Assembly (NCBI GenBank): GCA_937957985.1
Contig: CALGOH010000120.1
Span: 1-6,391, forward strand
Reading direction: 5' to 3'
DNA: 6,391 bases
From: an uncultured Verrucomicrobiae bacterium
GTDB lineage: Bacteria; Verrucomicrobiota; Verrucomicrobiia; Verrucomicrobiales; Akkermansiaceae
Part shown: positions 5,455 through 6,391 of the stretch, piece after piece
How the letters are laid out: every line of letters begins with the position of its first letter
Numbering within the stretch: position 1 is the stretch's first letter
Notes under the pieces: generated by a model
The model's input: only the letters and a program-made list of their open reading frames with translations
Databases searched by the model: none
Told to the model about the DNA's origin: nothing
Made by a program: the position numbers and the translations under genes

Positions 5455-6381
5455 ATGACGCTCCGCCACCTGCTTCCCGCGCTGCTCGCGCCCGCGCTTC
5501 TTTCCCTGCCTGCCCTGGGTCAACAACCTGGTTTGACCGCCGAGACCTGGACCAATCTCAATCCGGGCAAGTCCCTCCTCATCCTGCGGGAGGATGGCAT
5601 TTCCGCCGGTGCGCCTGACATCAACCAAACCGTGACCGATGCCAGTGTGACCGGTCTGCCCGCCAATTCCGGCACCCGGCTTCGCGGAACCCTCACGCCG
5701 CCCGCCGACGATACCTACACCTTCTGGGTCAACGGCGCGGACAACGTCGCGCTGTGGATCTCCGAGGATGGGACCCGCTTCACCAAGCAGCTGATCGCCA
5801 GCCATCTCGGAACCACGGCGAGCGGCGAGTGGGACAAGTTCACCACCCAGAAGTCCGAGCCGATCGCCCTGAACGGCAACACCACCTACCACATCGAGGC
5901 CCACGTCATGAGCGAGTCCGCCAACGGACATCTGGCGATCGCCTGGCAGGGCCGCGACGCCAATCTGGCCCTCGCGGTCAACGGAGCCACGGCCAGCCAG
6001 TCCTCGACCCAGTGGGGGCTGACCGCGGACCGGGCCATCGACGGCGTGACCAGCGCCCCTTGGAATCAGAACACCCGCACGACCGACCAGCCGAACTCCT
6101 GGCTTCAGGTCGATCTTCCCGCGGTCGGGGAGATCAGCGAGATCGTCCTTTTCAACAACAGCGGATCACAGGACCGGCTGTCGAACTTCCGCCTTTCGGT
6201 CCTCGATGACCTCGGCGCGGAGGTCGCGGGCGATGACTTTTTCACCACCTCGGGAAATGTCGGTGACTCCTTCGCGTGGACCCTGCCGTCCACGGTCAAC
6301 GGCAAGTCGGTGAAGATCCAGCTTCTCGGCAACAACCTAGTGTCCTGCGCTCTAAATTCACTCAAGAAAACGACTCACTGA
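5455..6381 (+). CDS. Secreted PA14 plus F5/8-type-C domain protein, C-terminus truncated
   Basis: The ATG at 5455 lies 24 bases after the preceding stop, without an obvious Shine-Dalgarno. Residues 1-22 are a signal peptide (MTLRHLL to PALG, cleavage before QQ). Residues about 27-165 form a PA14-like domain: GLTAETWTN, RLRGTLTPPADDTYTFWV, NVALWISEDG, TTYHIEAHVM and HLAIAWQG. Residues about 175-295 form an F5/8-type-C (discoidin-like) domain: ATASQSSTQWG, ADRAIDGV, NSWLQVDLPAVGEISEIVLFNN and VKIQLLGNN. Both domain types usually bind carbohydrate, so a cell-surface or polysaccharide-directed role is likely; any catalytic part is missing. The domain stops being family-like after Asn294-Leu295. 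The last 13 residues (VSCALNSLKKTTH) come from foreign-looking sequence beginning at a CTAG (6337-6340). The original gene was probably longer and is interrupted there, so functionally it may be a pseudogene. Confidence 0.85.
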   Translation: MTLRHLLPALLAPALLSLPALGQQPGLTAETWTNLNPGKSLLILREDGISAGAPDINQTVTDASVTGLPANSGTRLRGTLTPPADDTYTFWVNGADNVALWISEDGTRFTKQLIASHLGTTASGEWDKFTTQKSEPIALNGNTTYHIEAHVMSESANGHLAIAWQGRDANLALAVNGATASQSSTQWGLTADRAIDGVTSAPWNQNTRTTDQPNSWLQVDLPAVGEISEIVLFNNSGSQDRLSNFRLSVLDDLGAEVAGDDFFTTSGNVGDSFAWTLPSTVNGKSVKIQLLGNNLVSCALNSLKKTTH

Positions 6382-6391
6382 GCTTGTCGAA
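6337..6391. mobile_element. Probable edge of an insertion element
   Basis: At CTAG (6337-6340) the F5/8-type-C coding sequence breaks off and an AT-richer, non-homologous sequence starts (TAGTGTCCTGCGCTC) and runs to the window end. IS630-family elements insert at TA, often within CTAG, so the site fits that family. The transposase and the other end are outside the window and the inverted repeat cannot be confirmed. A chromosomal rearrangement or assembly junction would look the same. Confidence 0.4.

Noticed and set aside
5341..5931. Minus-strand ORF of 196 codons
   Set aside because: It is antisense to the PA14 domain and the end of the preceding gene, Gly/Val-rich with no recognisable motif.

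Overview
The window looks like a piece of a high-GC chromosome from Verrucomicrobiota (Luteolibacter/Haloferula-like) or a related PVC bacterium. This is inferred from protein style: a DUF1573 secreted protein, a PA14 plus F5/8-type-C surface protein, and an Rhs core of the GRWPSRDPIGERGG type. Shine-Dalgarno sequences are weak or missing for several genes. No rRNA or tRNA was recognised, so the taxonomy is tentative.

Left part. Positions 1-126 hold the tail of an unrecognised gene. Positions 127-715 hold no convincing gene, but contain GC-rich hairpins and a perfect 12-bp triple repeat.

Central part, minus strand. A two-gene unit runs leftwards from about 3566. The first gene is a chimera: a complete tyrosine recombinase with all six expected active-site residues, a proline-rich linker, an Rhs repeat-associated core, and an unrecognised cysteine-containing C-terminal domain of toxin type. 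Its stop codon lies inside the start of a small gene (1348-716) for an exported, probably lipid-anchored protein, which is the positional candidate for the immunity protein. Base composition falls abruptly near 2215, exactly where the recombinase tail gives way to the Rhs segment. The toxin/immunity block therefore looks like an imported cassette joined in frame to a resident recombinase. This is the most interesting object in the window.

Right part, plus strand. Divergent from the recombinase, three genes in line encode envelope or secreted proteins: a DUF1573 protein, a single-pass membrane protein with a helical-repeat-like exterior (sharing an ATGA overlap with the first), and a secreted PA14/F5-8C protein. 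The last is cut off near its C-terminus at a CTAG, where unrelated AT-richer sequence starts and runs to the window end. This is probably the edge of an insertion element.
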